Shown piece by piece: positions 8,593 through 17,770 of a stretch of 64,000 nt of DNA. Position 1 is the first letter of the stretch. The number at the start of each line of letters is the position of its first letter. Source of the DNA: JACCXG01 sp963834305 (lineage in GTDB: Bacteria > Acidobacteriota > Vicinamibacteria > Vicinamibacterales > 2-12-FULL-66-21); contig CAWIAX010000003.1 in assembly GCA_963834305.1 (NCBI GenBank), positions 1,426,001 to 1,490,000 on the forward strand. The letters run 5' to 3'. The notes beneath the pieces are model-generated. The model was not told the origin of the DNA and searched no databases. It worked only from the letters and a program-made list of their open reading frames with translations. The translations under genes and the position numbers were made by a program.

Positions 8593-9840
8593 TCAGCGGC
8601 GTGGCGATTTTGCAATCGCTTCCTGCGACGTCGTCCGGAAGTACTCGTCGAACACCTCGGCCAGCCGCGCGCCATAGGTTCGCCAGTGCCGCGCCGACGG
8701 GTAGTCCTTCAGGCCCGCGATCCAGTTGCAGTTGAACTCGTGGACAACGGCGTCGATGCCGTAGCGGGCGAGCCAGCCCTCGCCGAGCGTGCCGCTGTTG
8801 CGGAACACCGCGTTCGTGCTGCCTTCGGTGAACCAGGTTTTTGCGCGCAGCAGCGACTCGAGTGTGGCCATCCGCGCGAGATGGCGGTCGAGGCCGGGCA
8901 CGGGCGGCCGGCTGATGTGCAGGAGGCCGCTGCCGTCGTTGTGCAGCTCGAGGGCGAGGTGCGGCCGCCGGCCGGCAGCGATCATCGTCTCGAGCCACGC
9001 TTCGAGCGCGGCGTTCTCGGGCGACAGGTGCGGGTCCGCCGGCTGGTCCCAGTTGCGATTGAGGTCTTTGCCATGGACGTTGAAGCGGGTCCGGCCGCGC
9101 GCCACGCCGTCCTTGTTCGCCATCGGCAGGATGTAGACGGCGTAGCGCTCGCGGAACGCCCGCGCTGCGTCGTCATTCGCGAGCAGGCGCTCGATGAGCC
9201 CCTGCGCCACCCAGCTGCTGCCCGCTTCCCACGGGTGTGCCCGGGCCCGCAGGAAGACGCGGTACGGCGCGGCGTCGGTGCCGATTCGGACGACCTCCAG
9301 CGGCCGCCCGTCCGCTGTGTTGCCGATGGGGTCGACCCGGGCCAGCGGGCTGGCGCGGACCGTGGCCAGCAGCCGATCGAGATCGGAGAGACGATACGGC
9401 TCGACCCGCGCCACGTAGAGGCGTGGCCCCGGCATGGTCACGGTGAGCCGCACGCGGCTGCCCGGAAGGCTCTCGGTCGGCGCCGGCGTCCAGTCGCGCC
9501 CGTCCGCCGAGATGGCCATCGTCTTGAGCTCCGCGGCCACCGACGCCGGCCGGCCGTTCCAGACGTTGTCGAGGTTCCGGAACTCGAGCGTCAGCGTGGA
9601 CCCGGCGCGGGCATGCAGCCGGAAGTGCACGTGCCCGGCCGCCCGGTTCGGCGACGAGCGTTCGTGGTCGTAGAGGAGGTAGACCTGGATGGCGCCGTCA
9701 GCGCCTCGCTCGTACCACAGCGGGGACGCGTTCTCGAAGCCGGTGTCGATGAACTCCAGCCCCGAGCCGTCCGCCGGCGGAGCCGCGGGCTGCTGGGCGA
9801 GGACTGAGAAGGACAGCAACAGGGCGAACACAGGCAGCAA
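8593..9840 (-). CDS. Secreted M14-family zinc carboxypeptidase
   Basis: 415 residues with a short signal peptide (LPVFALLLSFSVLAQ). About 130 residues of beta-rich domain precede the M14 catalytic domain, as in cytosolic-carboxypeptidase-like M14 members. Zinc ligands are H202 and E205 (HPWE) and the His of ALELHNDG. The substrate-binding Asn-Arg is in DLNRNWD, and VVHEFN supplies a candidate catalytic glutamate. It should release C-terminal residues from peptides outside the cytoplasm. The start codon is TTG at 9840. No ATG fits in this frame at the signal peptide, and the preceding GGGAG, the only Shine-Dalgarno-like element, belongs to the upstream heptanucleotide array. Confidence 0.85.
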   Translation of the reverse strand: MLPVFALLLSFSVLAQQPAAPPADGSGLEFIDTGFENASPLWYERGADGAIQVYLLYDHERSSPNRAAGHVHFRLHARAGSTLTLEFRNLDNVWNGRPASVAAELKTMAISADGRDWTPAPTESLPGSRVRLTVTMPGPRLYVARVEPYRLSDLDRLLATVRASPLARVDPIGNTADGRPLEVVRIGTDAAPYRVFLRARAHPWEAGSSWVAQGLIERLLANDDAARAFRERYAVYILPMANKDGVARGRTRFNVHGKDLNRNWDQPADPHLSPENAALEAWLETMIAAGRRPHLALELHNDGSGLLHISRPPVPGLDRHLARMATLESLLRAKTWFTEGSTNAVFRNSGTLGEGWLARYGIDAVVHEFNCNWIAGLKDYPSARHWRTYGARLAEVFDEYFRTTSQEAIAKSPRR

Positions 9841-9844
9841 TCGT

Positions 9845-9912
9845 CAACTCCCAATTCCCAACTCCCAAGACCCAACTCCCAAGACCCAACTCCCAAGCCC
9901 AACTCCCAACCT
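9845..9912 (-). repeat. Heptanucleotide G3-tract array in the leader of the M14 gene (G-quadruplex potential)
   Basis: Nine CCC tracts on the plus strand (9850-9907), separated by 3-4 nt, form units such as CCCAACT and CCCAAGA. On the minus (coding) strand they read GGGAGTT/GGGTCTT, more than enough G3 tracts for a G-quadruplex in the mRNA leader just before the TTG start. Confidence 0.85.
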
Positions 9913-9947
9913 CAAGCCTCTAGTTCCCCAGCTCCCCAGTTCCCCAG

Positions 9948-11420
9948 CTACTTCTCGTCGTCTGTGCGGAAGACCGAGACGGGCAGGCCGGCGGCGTTGA
10001 CCAGGTTGGCGTCCGGGTTGTAGTCCCAGGCGTAGCGCACCGATTGGGGGAGCAGCACGTCGGGGCTGGACACGACGACCGTGGCGCCGTCGAGCTGGGC
10101 CGTCGCGGGGACGTAGACGCCGTCGGGGCCGGCGACCTGGAAGCCCGTGACCGGGCCGCCGCCACGTGTGGAGAGCGCCTTGCCCGCGTGGTCGAACCAG
10201 ACCCGGAGCGCGGCCCCTTCGCGCGTGACCTGGCGGTAGAGCGGGCTGGCGCCGCGGTTTGCCGCGAGCAGGGCGAGCCGGCGGCCAACCTCCTGCTTGT
10301 TGGTCGGATGGATGTCGGTGGGGTTGCCGATGTCGTTGATCACGACGAGGCCGGTGTGGCGCAGCGCGGTGGCTTTGACCTGGCCTTCCTGCACGCGCAT
10401 CCAGTGCCCGTTCTTGTTCGCGTTGCCGTAGTTGGCGAGCTGCACCCAGTAGAACGGGAAGTCCCCCTGGCCGAACGCGCGCCGCCAGTCCTGCACCAGC
10501 GTCGTGAGCGCCTCACCGTAGATGTGACCCTGCGCGCGGCCGGCCTCCGTTTCTCCCTGATACCAGAGCGCGCCCTTGATCGTGTATTTGGTGAGCGGCG
10601 CGACCATCGCGTTGTAGAGCGTGGTCGGCTCGTGGTGGTGGCCGGGGCCGAGGGGCGGCGCCGGGCGGGCGCCCTGCGCACCGCTGGCCTGCCACTTCTG
10701 GAGCGCCAGTTCGTGGCGCGCCAGATTCTGCGGGTAGAGGCGGATCAGGTTTTCCCAGTAGGAGAGGAAGGGTTCGAGCCGGACGTTGCCGACCAGCGAC
10801 GGGCCGCTGATCCAGGACGCGATCGGCGTCCCTCCCCAGGACGAGTGGATCAGCCCCATCGGCACCTTCTGGTCCTGGTGCAGCTGGCGGCCGAAGTAGT
10901 AGAGCACCGCCGAGAAGTCGCGCGCGGTTTCCGGAGAGCACACGACCCACCGGGCGTCGACGTCCTCCACGGGAACGGCGGAGGTCTTGCGCGGGACGTA
11001 GAACAGCCGGATCTCCGGGTAGCTGGCGGCCGCGATCTCCTTCTCGGCGTTGTCGGCCTGGCGGACGGCCCACTGCATGTTCGACTGGCCCGAGCCGATC
11101 CACACGTCGCCCACCAGGACGTCCGCGATGGTGATCGTGTTGGCGCCGGTGATGGTCATCGCGGCGGCCGGCCCCGGGGCGAGCGGCTGGAGCCAGACTT
11201 CCCAGCGTCCAATCGCATCGGCCACGGTCTGGACCGTCTGGCCGCGGAACGCCACGCTGACCCCTTCGCCGGGCAGCGCCTTGCCGAAGATCCGCGCGGG
11301 CACGTCGCGTTGCAGCAGCATGTGGTCGCTGATGATGCCCGGCAACTGGACATCGGCGAAGGCGGGGGAGGCGGCCGCCAGGAAGGCGATCAGGACGGTC
11401 GTCGCGGTGCGGTGCAGCAT
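9948..11420 (-). CDS. Secreted sialate O-acetylesterase family (SGNH) protein
   Basis: 490 residues with a Sec signal peptide ending at AFA-D. The catalytic serine is in GSGQSNMQW (S113), and the C-terminal Asp/His dyad is in DIHPTNKQEVG. WGGTPIASW and WYQGETEAG are other SGNH blocks of this family. Members remove O-acetyl groups from sialic acids or from acetylated plant glycans. In a soil-type acidobacterium deacetylation of hemicellulose or glycan side chains is the likelier role, but no glycosidase neighbours confirm this. It precedes the M14 peptidase gene on the same strand, with the G-tract array between them. Divergent from the gene at 11488. Confidence 0.9.
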   Translation of the reverse strand: MLHRTATTVLIAFLAAASPAFADVQLPGIISDHMLLQRDVPARIFGKALPGEGVSVAFRGQTVQTVADAIGRWEVWLQPLAPGPAAAMTITGANTITIADVLVGDVWIGSGQSNMQWAVRQADNAEKEIAAASYPEIRLFYVPRKTSAVPVEDVDARWVVCSPETARDFSAVLYYFGRQLHQDQKVPMGLIHSSWGGTPIASWISGPSLVGNVRLEPFLSYWENLIRLYPQNLARHELALQKWQASGAQGARPAPPLGPGHHHEPTTLYNAMVAPLTKYTIKGALWYQGETEAGRAQGHIYGEALTTLVQDWRRAFGQGDFPFYWVQLANYGNANKNGHWMRVQEGQVKATALRHTGLVVINDIGNPTDIHPTNKQEVGRRLALLAANRGASPLYRQVTREGAALRVWFDHAGKALSTRGGGPVTGFQVAGPDGVYVPATAQLDGATVVVSSPDVLLPQSVRYAWDYNPDANLVNAAGLPVSVFRTDDEK

Positions 11421-11487
11421 GGCGACATTCTAGTGTGCGTCGCCCCGTGCGCATAGGTGCCTGCTCCCGCGCTAGAATCGGGCCGCG

Positions 11488-12333
11488 ATGACGCTGCCGC
11501 CCGTGCCGCTGCTGCTGCTCGCGGTGCTGCTGGCGCTGCCGATGCGGGAGCCCGGCCCAGCGCCGCCACCGCAGCAGCCCCGTCCGCCCGGGGCGCCGGC
11601 CGCCGCGGCGGTGCGCTACATCGCTAACGCGGGGGTGCTGCTCGAGATCGACGGTCGGCGGTTCCTCATCGACGCGCCGATCCGCGACGGCATCGCACCA
11701 TACGCCGTCAGCACACCAGACGACCGCCGGCGGCTCGAAGCCGCGCTGCCGCCCTACGACGCCGTGGACGCCATCCTGATTACGCACTGGCACGAGGACC
11801 ACTTCAGTCCGGACGCCGCCGCGGCGCATCTCGCGCAGAATCCGCGCGCGCTGTTCATCTCGTCGCCCGAGGTCGTGGCGCGGCTCCGCGCGGCCGCGCC
11901 GGACCTGCCCGACGGCCGCGTTCGCGCGGTGCTGCCGGCGCCCGGCGAGTCGGCGGCGGTGGCGGTCGGCGGCGTGACGGTGCGGGTCCTGCGCATCCGC
12001 CACAACCCTACCCGGCGGCTGCCCGCGCAGCACGTCGGCTTCCTGATTGGCGATCGGGGCGCGGTGCTGCACGTCGGCGACGCGGATCCGGCGGCAGACA
12101 ACTTTGCCGTCCTGCGCCCGTTTCCACCCGTGGACCTGGCCCTGCTGCCGTTCTGGTACGTGGTCGACGAGGCCACCCGCCGCGTGGTTGCCGACACGAT
12201 GGCCCCCCGGCGGATCTTCGCCCTCCACCTGCCCCCCGGCGATGCTGATCGCGTGGCCGCCGCGCTTCGGGGCGCCGGAGTCTCCGCCACGCTGCCGCCC
12301 GCGGCCGGCACGCCCGTTCCGTTCGAGCGCTGA
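11488..12333 (+). CDS. Secreted metallo-beta-lactamase-fold hydrolase
   Basis: 281 residues. A hydrophobic leader (LLLLAVLLALPM) is followed by a proline-rich linker, then the fold. The HxHxDH motif is HWHEDH (H100, H102, D104, H105). The later ligands fit RHNP and LHVGDADP. The sequence resembles the UlaG/YtnP-like branch rather than true beta-lactamases (FLIDAPIRDGI near the first strand). Substrate unknown. Its promoter must share the 67-bp divergent gap with the esterase at 11420. Confidence 0.82.
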   Translation: MTLPPVPLLLLAVLLALPMREPGPAPPPQQPRPPGAPAAAAVRYIANAGVLLEIDGRRFLIDAPIRDGIAPYAVSTPDDRRRLEAALPPYDAVDAILITHWHEDHFSPDAAAAHLAQNPRALFISSPEVVARLRAAAPDLPDGRVRAVLPAPGESAAVAVGGVTVRVLRIRHNPTRRLPAQHVGFLIGDRGAVLHVGDADPAADNFAVLRPFPPVDLALLPFWYVVDEATRRVVADTMAPRRIFALHLPPGDADRVAAALRGAGVSATLPPAAGTPVPFER

Positions 12334-12356
12334 GATCCGCGGGCAGCGGGCGCGAC

Positions 12357-12715
12357 TCAGCCGCCAGCCGATGCGCGGCCGAGCCACTCCTGGCGCGTCT
12401 GGCCCCACAGGTCCACCCGGTCGTGGAGAAACGGCGCCGGCAGCCGGCCGGGTCCCAGGCTGCGCGATCCGAGCTTCTGCGCGACGCGCTGCGAGGCCAG
12501 GTTGTCCCCCAGCAGTCGCGAACGATAGCCCAGCCGATCTCGGGGCCGGGCCAGCCGTCGGGTTGCCACGGACCGAGGCGTCCAACCCAGCGTCCGGTGG
12601 CCCGCTCGATGACGGAGAACATCGCGAAGCCGTTCGCATGCCAGGCGCCGATCATCGTCATCAGCGCGCGCCAGCAGAGATGGTCCCGTCTCCAGGTCGC
12701 GGCTCGAGGCATTCT
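12357..12715 (-). pseudogene. GNAT acetyltransferase remnant (internal deletion)
   Basis: Two frames carry adjoining pieces of one RimJ/RimL-type GNAT. The upstream piece reads GAWHANGFAMFSVIERATG and PEIGWAIVRDCWG. The downstream piece resumes at DNLASQRVAQKLGSR and ends at TRQEWLG. The acetyl-CoA-binding stretch that normally follows WG is missing, as is the N-terminal ~50 residues. The gene is dead by deletion rather than by a single slip. Confidence 0.75.
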
Positions 12716-12808
12716 ACCGACGATCAGGCGGTGCGCCCGGCCGCCCCGCTCCCGGCGAAGCCCGGCCGAGCTTGAGATTCCCGCGCCCCCTGTGAGAGAA
12801 AAAAGCCC

Positions 12809-13333
12809 ATGAGAATCCCGGCATTCATCCTCTCCGGAGCGCTGGCCATGTCCACGGCGCTGGCCCTGCCTGTCGCCCATCCCGCCGCCCAAGCGCAGGG
12901 CGACAAGACCCTGACCGGCACGGTCACCATCAAGAGCAAGGGACGGACGACAGCCGTCCACGGCACGGGCACGGACAAGGCACAGGGAGACTTCCTGTTC
13001 TGCATCGATCAGGCCCCCTCCGCTTCCGCGCCAGCCGACTTCACCGGCTCCGCCCGGGTGATCTATCGCGCGCTGCCCGCGCCGCCCATGCCGGCGGGTG
13101 TCGTCATCGAAGGACCGGAAAACGTCGCGCAGACGCTGGCCGTCGTGGCGGCGGACGGCCGGGCGTGGCAATTCGTGGGCAAGGGGCAGAAGCCGATCCT
13201 GGGGGCGGCGGACCCCGCGGCCGCGAAGGCCGCGACCACCAGCGTCCAGTTGATCCGGAGGACCGACTGGGCGAGGGGCAGCGGTCCGCGGCGCGGCACT
13301 GACATCGAGGGTTGCCTCGCGCCCGGCGGCTAG
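12809..13333 (+). CDS. Hypothetical secreted protein
   Basis: 174 residues, no family recognised. A clear Sec signal peptide (hydrophobic stretch LSGALAMSTALALPVA, cleavage near AQA-QG) precedes a small, probably beta-rich domain (LTGTVTIKSKGRTT, GSARVIYRAL). Two cysteines (FLFCID and EGCLAP) could form a disulfide. The start ATG is preceded by a purine-rich GAGAGAAAAA stretch. It is probably a small periplasmic or exported protein. Both neighbours are on the opposite strand or degenerate, so context gives no functional clue. Confidence 0.6.
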   Translation: MRIPAFILSGALAMSTALALPVAHPAAQAQGDKTLTGTVTIKSKGRTTAVHGTGTDKAQGDFLFCIDQAPSASAPADFTGSARVIYRALPAPPMPAGVVIEGPENVAQTLAVVAADGRAWQFVGKGQKPILGAADPAAAKAATTSVQLIRRTDWARGSGPRRGTDIEGCLAPGG

Positions 13334-13349
13334 TCCCGGCGGCTGCCGC

Positions 13350-14378
13350 TCACCAGACGCGCAGGCCTTCGCGGCTGATCGCGATCGGGATTGGGATCAG
13401 CGCCGGGTTGTCCTGCACGATGGCGCGGATCAGCGCGCGCCTGGCTCCCGGACGCGCACTGCTCAGGACCGCAATCGACCCGCCGTCGCCGCCGGCGCCG
13501 TTGACCTTCCAGCCGGCCGCGCCGTGCGCCGCGGCAATCTCGATCGCCCGCCAGGCGTCGCGGTGCACGAGCTCGGGGTGCAGCTGCGCCTGGGTGGCGG
13601 TGTTGTCGCGCATGGCCTGACCGAGCGCGTCGAGATCCCGGGCGAGCAGCGCATCGCGCGCCCGCCCGGCGGCGCCGCGCAGCGCCTCGAGCGGCGCGCA
13701 GTCCGCGCCCCGCCCTTCCAGATCCCGCATCACCTTTTCGTGCACGGCCGACGAGCTGTGCGGCCGGCCGAGATAGATGAGGCCGATCCGGCGCTGCAGC
13801 TCGCGGCGCAGCGGCTCCGGCAGCGGCAGCGGCGTCACGACGGCGTGCGGGTACTCGGTGATCTCGATGAAGTTCGCGCCGCCGAAGGCCGAGGCGAGCT
13901 GGTCCTGGATGCCGCTCTGGCGTCCGAGGTGCACGGTCTCGACGGCGTGCGCCGCCATGGCGACGGCGTGCGGGGAGCGCTGCCCTCCGGCCAGCCGATC
14001 CAGCGCGCCGAGCAGCGCGACGAGGACCGCGGCCGACGTGCCGGTCGAGGCGCCCGCCGGCGCGTCGGAGTGGATCGCCACCTCGATATCGACGTCGGGC
14101 GGCGGCGGAATCTCGCGGAACGCCGCCTCGAGCAGCGGGTGGGGTCCCCAGGTGTCGGCGTCGAGGGCGGGGGCGTAGCGCACGCCGTAGTTCTCGGCAT
14201 GCAGGACGACGCGCGCGTCCCTGGCGCCGGCTGGGAAGACGTCGAGACGCACCGCGACGAGCGGGCGCACGGCAATGTTGAAGACCTTGCCGTGTCTGGC
14301 GACCCAGGTGTCGGTCCACCCGCCGTTGTCGCAGATCCGGATGGGCGCGGTCGCATGGAGCGTGCGGGGCGCGGTCAT
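13350..14378 (-). CDS. GHMP-family sugar kinase, HddA-like
   Basis: 342 residues. The N-terminal substrate motif is APIRICDNGGWTD, the ATP-binding GHMP motif is PAGASTGTSAAVL, and the C-terminal motif is VNGAGGDGGSIAVL. This layout matches D-glycero-D-manno-heptose 7-phosphate kinase and related kinases (fucokinase-like, L-arabinokinase-like), which phosphorylate C1 of a sugar. The exact sugar cannot be read from sequence. It starts 30 bp after the stop of the FG-GAP/thioredoxin gene and is probably the third gene of that operon. No other heptose-pathway genes are nearby. Confidence 0.8.
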   Translation of the reverse strand: MTAPRTLHATAPIRICDNGGWTDTWVARHGKVFNIAVRPLVAVRLDVFPAGARDARVVLHAENYGVRYAPALDADTWGPHPLLEAAFREIPPPPDVDIEVAIHSDAPAGASTGTSAAVLVALLGALDRLAGGQRSPHAVAMAAHAVETVHLGRQSGIQDQLASAFGGANFIEITEYPHAVVTPLPLPEPLRRELQRRIGLIYLGRPHSSSAVHEKVMRDLEGRGADCAPLEALRGAAGRARDALLARDLDALGQAMRDNTATQAQLHPELVHRDAWRAIEIAAAHGAAGWKVNGAGGDGGSIAVLSSARPGARRALIRAIVQDNPALIPIPIAISREGLRVW

Positions 14379-14408
14379 GCGGCGGCAGGCGCTGGCAGCG
14401 GGGAGGGG

Positions 14409-17225
14409 TTATCGCCCCGAGGCTGGCCGCGGCGCCGGTGACGCGGCGAGATCGAGCAGGCGCCGGCGGGTGGCGTCGGACCAGCCGGAGATGATCTCGC
14501 GCACGACACCCGCCTCGTCCAGCAGCAGCGAGAGCGGCACGGTCAGCTCGTCGGTCGCGTAAAGGGCTTCGACCGCCGGCACCCCGCCGAGCGCGATCGG
14601 GTACGACGCGCCGGTGCGCCGGAGGAACGCCGGAATGTCCGCGTCGGCATCGGTGTCGACGTTGAGCCCGACGACGTCGATGCCGCCGGCGGCCAGGGCG
14701 CCGCGGATCTCCTCGATCTCGCGCATCTCCTTGAGGCAGGGGCCGCACCAGGTCGCCCACACGTTCACCAGCGTGCGGCGGCCGGTCTTGCGCAGCGAAT
14801 CGAACGGGACCGCGCCGCCGCCGCCGGGCGTGCCGACGGAGAGCGCCGGCAGCGGCGCGCCGGCCTTGATGGCGAGGCCGCGCGCGGCCAGCGCGTTCCT
14901 GTCGAGCGGATCCGGCAGCCGGCTCCGGGTGAGCGTTTTCGTGTCGGCCTTGCCGCCGCCGGGGCGGAGGCGCACCATGGTGCCGGCGGCGAACGGCCCG
15001 TCGAAGCGCTCGACGCGGGCGTCGGGCCAGGTAACCTCGAGCGCCGCCACGGCGCCGGTGGTGCCGAGGCCGAAGAGCAGCCGGGGATCGTGCTGCGACA
15101 GGTAGCCGGAGCCGCCGGCCTTGATCTTCGTGAGCAGCCGCGTGCCGGTGCGGGCGCGGACCACGGTGCCGAAGGCGTCGCGGCCGTAGCGGGTGTCGCC
15201 GTCCACCTCGACGCGCAGGGCGCGGTTGTCTTCGCCGACGTTGTTCCGGAACAGCTGGTGCGCCTCCCCCTGGATGTTGGTGATGAAGACGTCGGCGTCG
15301 CCGTCGTTGTCGAAGTCGGCAAACACCGACGCCCGCCCGTCGAGGACCGAGTCCAGGCCCGACACGCCCGAGATGTCGAGGAACGTACCGTTGTCGAGCC
15401 CCAGGAACAGCACGTTGCGTTCGTAGCCGCTGAACGAGAAGCCCTCGCCGAACATCAGCTGCGCCTGGTCCGGCCTCAGCGATCCTTTACCCGATTCTTC
15501 CTGCGTCACGACCTGACGCCAGAACTGGCTTCAAGTGTCCTTCATCGACTTGCCGGAGATGAATCCATTCGGCGTGTAGAGATCCTCGCGGCCGTCGTTG
15601 TCCACGTCGATGAAGCCGCCGCCCCACGCCCACTGGCCCGAGAGCCCGCCGACCTGCCTGGTCACGTCCTCGAAGAAGCCGTTGCCGAGGTTGCGGTAGA
15701 GGTTGTTCCCGGCCGCGAGCTTCTTGAAGGTGTTGGTGGTGGGGTCGGCGTCGGGGAACAGCCGGCCGAGGATGCGGTTGCCGGCGGTGGACGACATGTT
15801 GGTGACGTGGAGATCGAGCCGGCCGTCGTTGTCGTAGTCGCCGAACGCCACCCCCATGCCGTTGCCGGGATCGACCACGCCGCGCTCGCGCGCCTCGTCG
15901 CGGAACCGCTCCCCCTGGTGGATGAACAGCGCGTTCTCGCCGAAGTCGTTCGCCACGTAGAGATCGGGGCGCCCGTCGCCGGTGAGATCGGCGAACCCGG
16001 CGGCGTAGCTCCAGCGGCGGTCGTTTACGCCCCACTCGGCCGCCCGCTCGCGATAGGTGCCATCGGGCTGCGACACGAACAGCAGGTTCGGCGTGCCGTT
16101 GGTTGCGGCGGTCCAGGAGTCCGGCGTCACCTGCCCGTAGTGGTTGTAGGAGGTGACGTAGATGTCGGGCCGCCCGTCGGCGTTGACGTCCGCGGAGGCG
16201 GCGCTGAAGCCGACGGCGTTCGACGCAACGCGCTTCTCGAGCGAGACGTCCTCGAAGCGGAGCCGGCCGTCCGGCCGCAGCCGGTTCTCGAGCAGGATCT
16301 GCTCGCCGACGGCGGCGATGAACACGTCCTGGTCGCCGTCGTTGTCGTAGTCGAGGAACAGCGGCGCCGTTCCGCTGGCGAGCTGGCCGATGCCGGTCTC
16401 GGCGGAGGCGTCGCGGAACGTGCCCTTGCCGTCGTTGAGGTAGAGGACGTTGCGCCCGCCGGTCGTGACGACCAGGTCGATCCAGCCGTCCGCGTCCACG
16501 TCGCCGGCCGCGGCGCCGCTCCACGCGAAGCCGCTGTTCTGCGGCGTGCCGTAGGCGGGCAGCCGCCGGGCGACGCCGGCGGGGGCCGAGACTTCGGAGA
16601 ACAGGTCGCGGGTGGCAACCATCGAGCTCAACGCCGGCTTCGCGACGGCCGTGATGTGCCAGGGGCCGTCCGCCGGATAGTGGACGCCGGCATCGATCGT
16701 GCCGCGCAGCCATTCGCGCTGCCCGTCGCGGTTGCGGCCGACCAGCCAGAAGGCGATCCGCGCCTCGCCGCGCGCCCCCGGCATGGCGGTGGGCGTGGCC
16801 GCCCCCGTCACCGCGCGCGCGTCCTCCGCGAACGTGGCGCCCCGTACCTTGAAACGCACGTCCTCGATGTCGGCGAGCGTGTCGAGCAGCCCCTCCCACT
16901 GCGCCAGCACGTCCGCCCGCGGCCGCGTGCCGGGCGCGCCGCCCGCCGGTGCGGTCCAGGCGCGCGACGCGATCCACTTCTCGGTGGGCTGCAGCGGCCC
17001 GGGAGCCGACGGCAGCGGCTCCGCCACCACGGTCTCGCCGAAGTACTTCGCCATCCGCGCCGCGTCGCGGTCGCGCACCGCCACCGCCAGGTCGAGCAGA
17101 TCGTTGGCGAGCGACTCGGAGAGGTCCTCGACCACCTCGAGGCGCGCCCGGTCGGGCGCAGGGGGCGCCTGCGCGCCCTGGAGCAGCGCACCGCCGGCCA
17201 GCAGGAACAGGACGAAGAGCTTCAT
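14409..17225 (-). CDS. FG-GAP / ASPIC-UnbV / thioredoxin-fold exported protein with in-frame UGA: candidate selenoprotein
   Basis: 938 residues if the TGA at 15531-15533 is read as selenocysteine (residue 565). The ATG at 17225 overlaps the upstream TGA by 4 bp (ATGA). Residues 1-21 are a signal peptide. FG-GAP/VCBS calcium-loop repeats (e.g. GDVDADGWIDLVV) span about 130-560. ASPIC/UnbV spans ~655-735. A TlpA-like thioredoxin domain follows with C827-G-P-C830. The UGA lies in a conserved-looking junction, KSMKDT-U-SQFWRQVV, between the repeats and ASPIC/UnbV. Both halves share one frame, and a hairpin 11 nt downstream has SECIS geometry. The alternative is a simple nonsense mutation, or two proteins with reinitiation at the GTG at 15509, which would leave the second half without a signal peptide. 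Confidence 0.8.
15503..15519 (-). promoter_or_regulatory. Candidate bacterial SECIS hairpin
   Basis: On the coding strand, 11 nt after the in-frame TGA, the 17-nt GCGTCAGGTCGTGACGC forms a perfect 6-bp stem (GCGTCA/TGACGC) with loop GGTCG. The E. coli fdhF minimal SECIS is also a 17-nt hairpin placed 11 nt after UGA with GGUC in its loop. The bulged U of the E. coli element is not present. Confidence 0.72.
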
Positions 17226-17770
17226 GGTTTGCGTGCTCGCGGGCTTTCCTGGCTCGGGCGTCCGGTACCGCGGACCTCGACCGGCAGCGACAGCGTTTCG
17301 GTCGTGGGCCGCAGACACAGCGTGTCGCTGCAGGCCTGATATCGAACCTGGAGTTTCAGGACGGCCTGGCCCGCCGCGGCGCCAGCGTCCAGCCGTACCG
17401 GCAGGGTGAACGTAACAGTGCCGTCGTGTTTGGCGCTTTCAATCTCGAACGCGGCATCCCATGCACGCTTTGGCGCCGGCCCGGCAACCGGTCCGGCGGC
17501 GGTGAACGGCTGCCCTTCGGACACGGAGATGCGCAGGGCCGTCGGTCCGCCCGGCGGCTGGCTCATCGCATAGATGTACCAGCCGGGCTCCACGGCGGCG
17601 CGTGCCCGGACGTCCAGCCGGCTTCCGGGCGCGACGCTGGGGCGATCATCCGCGGCGGTGAGCGTCCAGGCGACCCGTGCCGGAGCCGCGGCCGGAACCG
17701 GCACGGCCAGGGTGCACAACAGGGCCGCCAGCGGACCCCACGGGCGGTGCGAATGGTGATGAAGCGGCAT
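17222..17770 (-). CDS. DsbD-alpha-like (protein-disulfide reductase N-terminal) domain protein
   Basis: 182 residues. A His-rich start and a signal peptide (LAALLCTLAVPVPAAA) precede a beta-sandwich resembling the N-terminal periplasmic domain of DsbD: EPGWYIYAMSQPPGGPT early, VRYQACSDTLCLRP late. The two cysteines (C-SDTL-C) match the thiol pair that DsbD-alpha uses to hand electrons to periplasmic partners. The membrane and gamma domains of DsbD are absent. It overlaps the next gene by ATGA, and that gene carries a CGPC thioredoxin domain and a possible Sec. It probably delivers or receives electrons for that protein. Confidence 0.75.
   Translation of the reverse strand: MPLHHHSHRPWGPLAALLCTLAVPVPAAAPARVAWTLTAADDRPSVAPGSRLDVRARAAVEPGWYIYAMSQPPGGPTALRISVSEGQPFTAAGPVAGPAPKRAWDAAFEIESAKHDGTVTFTLPVRLDAGAAAGQAVLKLQVRYQACSDTLCLRPTTETLSLPVEVRGTGRPSQESPRARKP

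Noticed and set aside
15509..15533. Two separate genes split at the TGA, the second starting with GTG at 15509
   Set aside because: The second product would lack a signal peptide although it holds extracytoplasmic domains, and the junction sequence continues in the same frame with a SECIS-like hairpin. Kept only as the alternative.
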